Shown here: in pieces, positions 4,810 through 6,273 of the stretch
Numbering within the stretch: position 1 is the first letter of the stretch
How the letters are laid out: each line of letters begins with the position of its first letter
DNA from: an uncultured Gammaproteobacteria bacterium
GTDB taxonomy: Bacteria; Pseudomonadota; Gammaproteobacteria; Pseudomonadales; UBA5518
Direction of reading: 5' to 3'
Assembly: GCA_903921135.1 (NCBI GenBank)
Contig: CAIXOY010000185.1
Location: 1 to 6,273, forward strand
Length of the DNA: 6,273 nt
The notes under the pieces: generated by a model
What the model was told of the DNA's origin: nothing
Database searches by the model: none
The model's input: only the letters and a program-made list of their open reading frames with translations
Translations under genes and position numbers: made by a program

Positions 4810-6273
4810 GAGGCACAGGATGCCGCTGCAGCCTCGGCGCAGGCGATGGCTGCGGCGAGCGCGCTGGTCGCACAGGGCGAACTCGCTGCCGCCGAACAAC
4901 GCCTGCTTGCGCATCTGCGCCACTGGCGCGAGGACACGCAGGCCCTGCTCGCCCTCGCCGCCATCCTGATCGAAACCGGCCGCAAGGACATCGCCGTGCA
5001 GGTGATGGAGCGGCTGATCTCTCTTGCACCCACCGAGCCGGGCCATCACCTCACACTCGCCGCGCTGCTGCGCCAACAGGGCCGTCACGCGGATCTGGTG
5101 CCGGTCTACCAGCGCATGTGCGCCGCGCTGCCTTCGCACGCACTGGCGCATTTCAATCTGGGCTGCGCGCTGCGCGGTGTGCGGCAAGATGAAGACGCGT
5201 TGGCCGCACACCGCCACGCGCTCGCGCTCGGCATCGAGCAGCCGGAAGAGTGCTGGAGCAACATCGCCGCCATCCTCGCGGATCTGCACCGCGATGCCGA
5301 CTCGCGTGAGGCGCTGGAGCAGGCCCTGGCCGCCAATCCGCGCTGGGTGCCGGCGCGCTACAACCTGGGCCTCTGGCTCGAGGAACACGGCGAGCGCGCC
5401 GCTGCGCTGGAAGAATTCCGACGCGTGCTGGAGATTGACCCTGCCTGGCACGACGCGCGCGTGCGCATCGCCTGGCTCGAGCGCTGCCCGAACCCGGAAG
5501 ATCCCCTGATCGGGGAGCTGCGCGCCGCGCTCGCACAACCCGCACTCCTGCCGCTGACACGCGAAAACCTGCAGTTCGCGCTGGGCAAATCGCTGGAGGA
5601 TTGCGGGCAGTACGAGGAGGCCTTCGCGGCCTTTGCGGAAGGCAATCGCGAAAGCCGCTCGCGCCTCTTGCCCTATGACCGCGCAGCAGCAGAAGCCCTT
5701 TTCGCGCGCATCCGCACCGGCATGGACGCCGACTGGCTGCGCAGCGTGGCGCCGGTGTCGGAGCAGCCGCTGGTGTTCGTGTGCGGGATGTTCCGCTCGG
5801 GCAGCACGTTGCTCGAACAGATGCTCGCGGCGCATCCGGCCATCACGGCGGGCGGTGAAGTCGACTGGTTTGCGCGGCGTCTGATGTACGCGCCAACCGG
5901 CACTTTCCCGGAGCGTGCCATCAGGGAGGCCAGCTTCCGCGCGGCGCTCGGCGCGGGCTACATGGCGCTGCTCGCGCAGCGCTTTCCTGGTGCCGCGCGC
6001 ATCACGGACAAGCGCCCGGACAATTTCCTCTACATCGGGCTGCTGGCCGCACTGTTCCCCCGCGCACGCTTCCTGAACACCGTGCGGGACGCCCGCGATA
6101 CCTGCGTCTCGATCTGGTGCCAGCAACTCGAAGATGGCCTGGGCTACGCGGCAGATCTGGCCGATACCGCGCATTATCTCGGGCTCTACCGCCAGCTGAT
6201 GTCTCACTGGCAGGCGCTGCTGCCAGGCCGTGTTCTCGATGTGCCCTACGAGGATCTGGTGAGGGATCCTGCA
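4807..6273 (+). CDS. Second TPR-sulfotransferase, 3' end beyond the window
   Basis: This frame is open from ATG 4807 to the window edge (489 residues) and overlaps the previous stop as TGATG, with GGAAG at 4793-4797 as a likely ribosome site. Residues 10-215 form about six TPR units, mostly 34 residues each. A linker with ALGKSLEDCGQYEEAFAAF (258-276) is typical of this family. The sulfotransferase domain starts near residue 320: CGMFRSGSTLLEQ (326-338) is the phosphosulfate-binding loop, E351 in AGGE is the predicted catalytic acid, TDKRP (400-404) gives the conserved Lys, and R427 with S435 match the 3'-phosphate-binding pair. The last stretch visible, DVPYEDLVRDPA, is the usual element late in the domain, so roughly 50-100 residues are probably missing. 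It is a paralogue of the preceding gene but clearly diverged, including Phe for Pro and Ser for Thr in the loop. No signal peptide is present. Confidence 0.92.
   Translation, partial: MEAQDAAAASAQAMAAASALVAQGELAAAEQRLLAHLRHWREDTQALLALAAILIETGRKDIAVQVMERLISLAPTEPGHHLTLAALLRQQGRHADLVPVYQRMCAALPSHALAHFNLGCALRGVRQDEDALAAHRHALALGIEQPEECWSNIAAILADLHRDADSREALEQALAANPRWVPARYNLGLWLEEHGERAAALEEFRRVLEIDPAWHDARVRIAWLERCPNPEDPLIGELRAALAQPALLPLTRENLQFALGKSLEDCGQYEEAFAAFAEGNRESRSRLLPYDRAAAEALFARIRTGMDADWLRSVAPVSEQPLVFVCGMFRSGSTLLEQMLAAHPAITAGGEVDWFARRLMYAPTGTFPERAIREASFRAALGAGYMALLAQRFPGAARITDKRPDNFLYIGLLAALFPRARFLNTVRDARDTCVSIWCQQLEDGLGYAADLADTAHYLGLYRQLMSHWQALLPGRVLDVPYEDLVRDPA

Noticed and set aside
4771..6207. 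Long open frame of 478 codons on the minus strand opposite the second sulfotransferase
   Set aside because: The plus strand encodes a protein with clear TPR and PAPS-binding motifs here. The antisense product has no recognisable domain, and long antisense frames are expected in GC-rich genes with strong third-position GC.

Overview
The window is GC-rich bacterial DNA with tightly packed genes and no mobile-element, CRISPR, rRNA or tRNA signal. The gene types (a SixA-like histidine phosphatase, an exported TPR protein ending in a TonB-C-like domain, and TPR-sulfotransferases) fit a high-GC proteobacterium. Gammaproteobacteria seems most likely and Betaproteobacteria possible; this is inference from gene types and composition, not from a marker gene.

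Layout: on the minus strand, 25-525 encodes a SixA/RHG-family phosphatase. Just beyond its stop there may be the first five codons of another minus-strand gene (15 to 1), cut by the window edge. A 155-base divergent intergenic region (526-680) separates this unit from a plus-strand run that fills the rest of the window. The region holds plausible back-to-back promoters whose -35 boxes overlap, and a perfect 8-bp inverted repeat near the predicted forward transcription start.

The plus-strand run has five genes with gaps of 26, 3 and 12 bases and then a 1-base overlap, so it is probably one operon: a small multi-pass membrane protein (681-1133), a secreted protein of unknown function (1160-1627), an exported TPR protein with a TonB-C-like C-terminus (1631-2917), a complete TPR-sulfotransferase (2930-4807), and a second, diverged TPR-sulfotransferase that starts in a TGATG overlap and runs off the window end (4807-6273).

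The two sulfotransferases are the centre of interest. Both keep the PAPS-binding and catalytic signature of the tyrosylprotein-sulfotransferase-like class, and both lack a signal peptide, so they should act in the cytoplasm. The genes just upstream encode a membrane protein and two exported proteins. A working idea is that the operon makes a sulfated exported product, with the TonB-C/TPR protein and the small secreted protein as partners or substrates. That idea is inference: the substrate is not visible here, and no PAPS-synthesis gene lies in the window.
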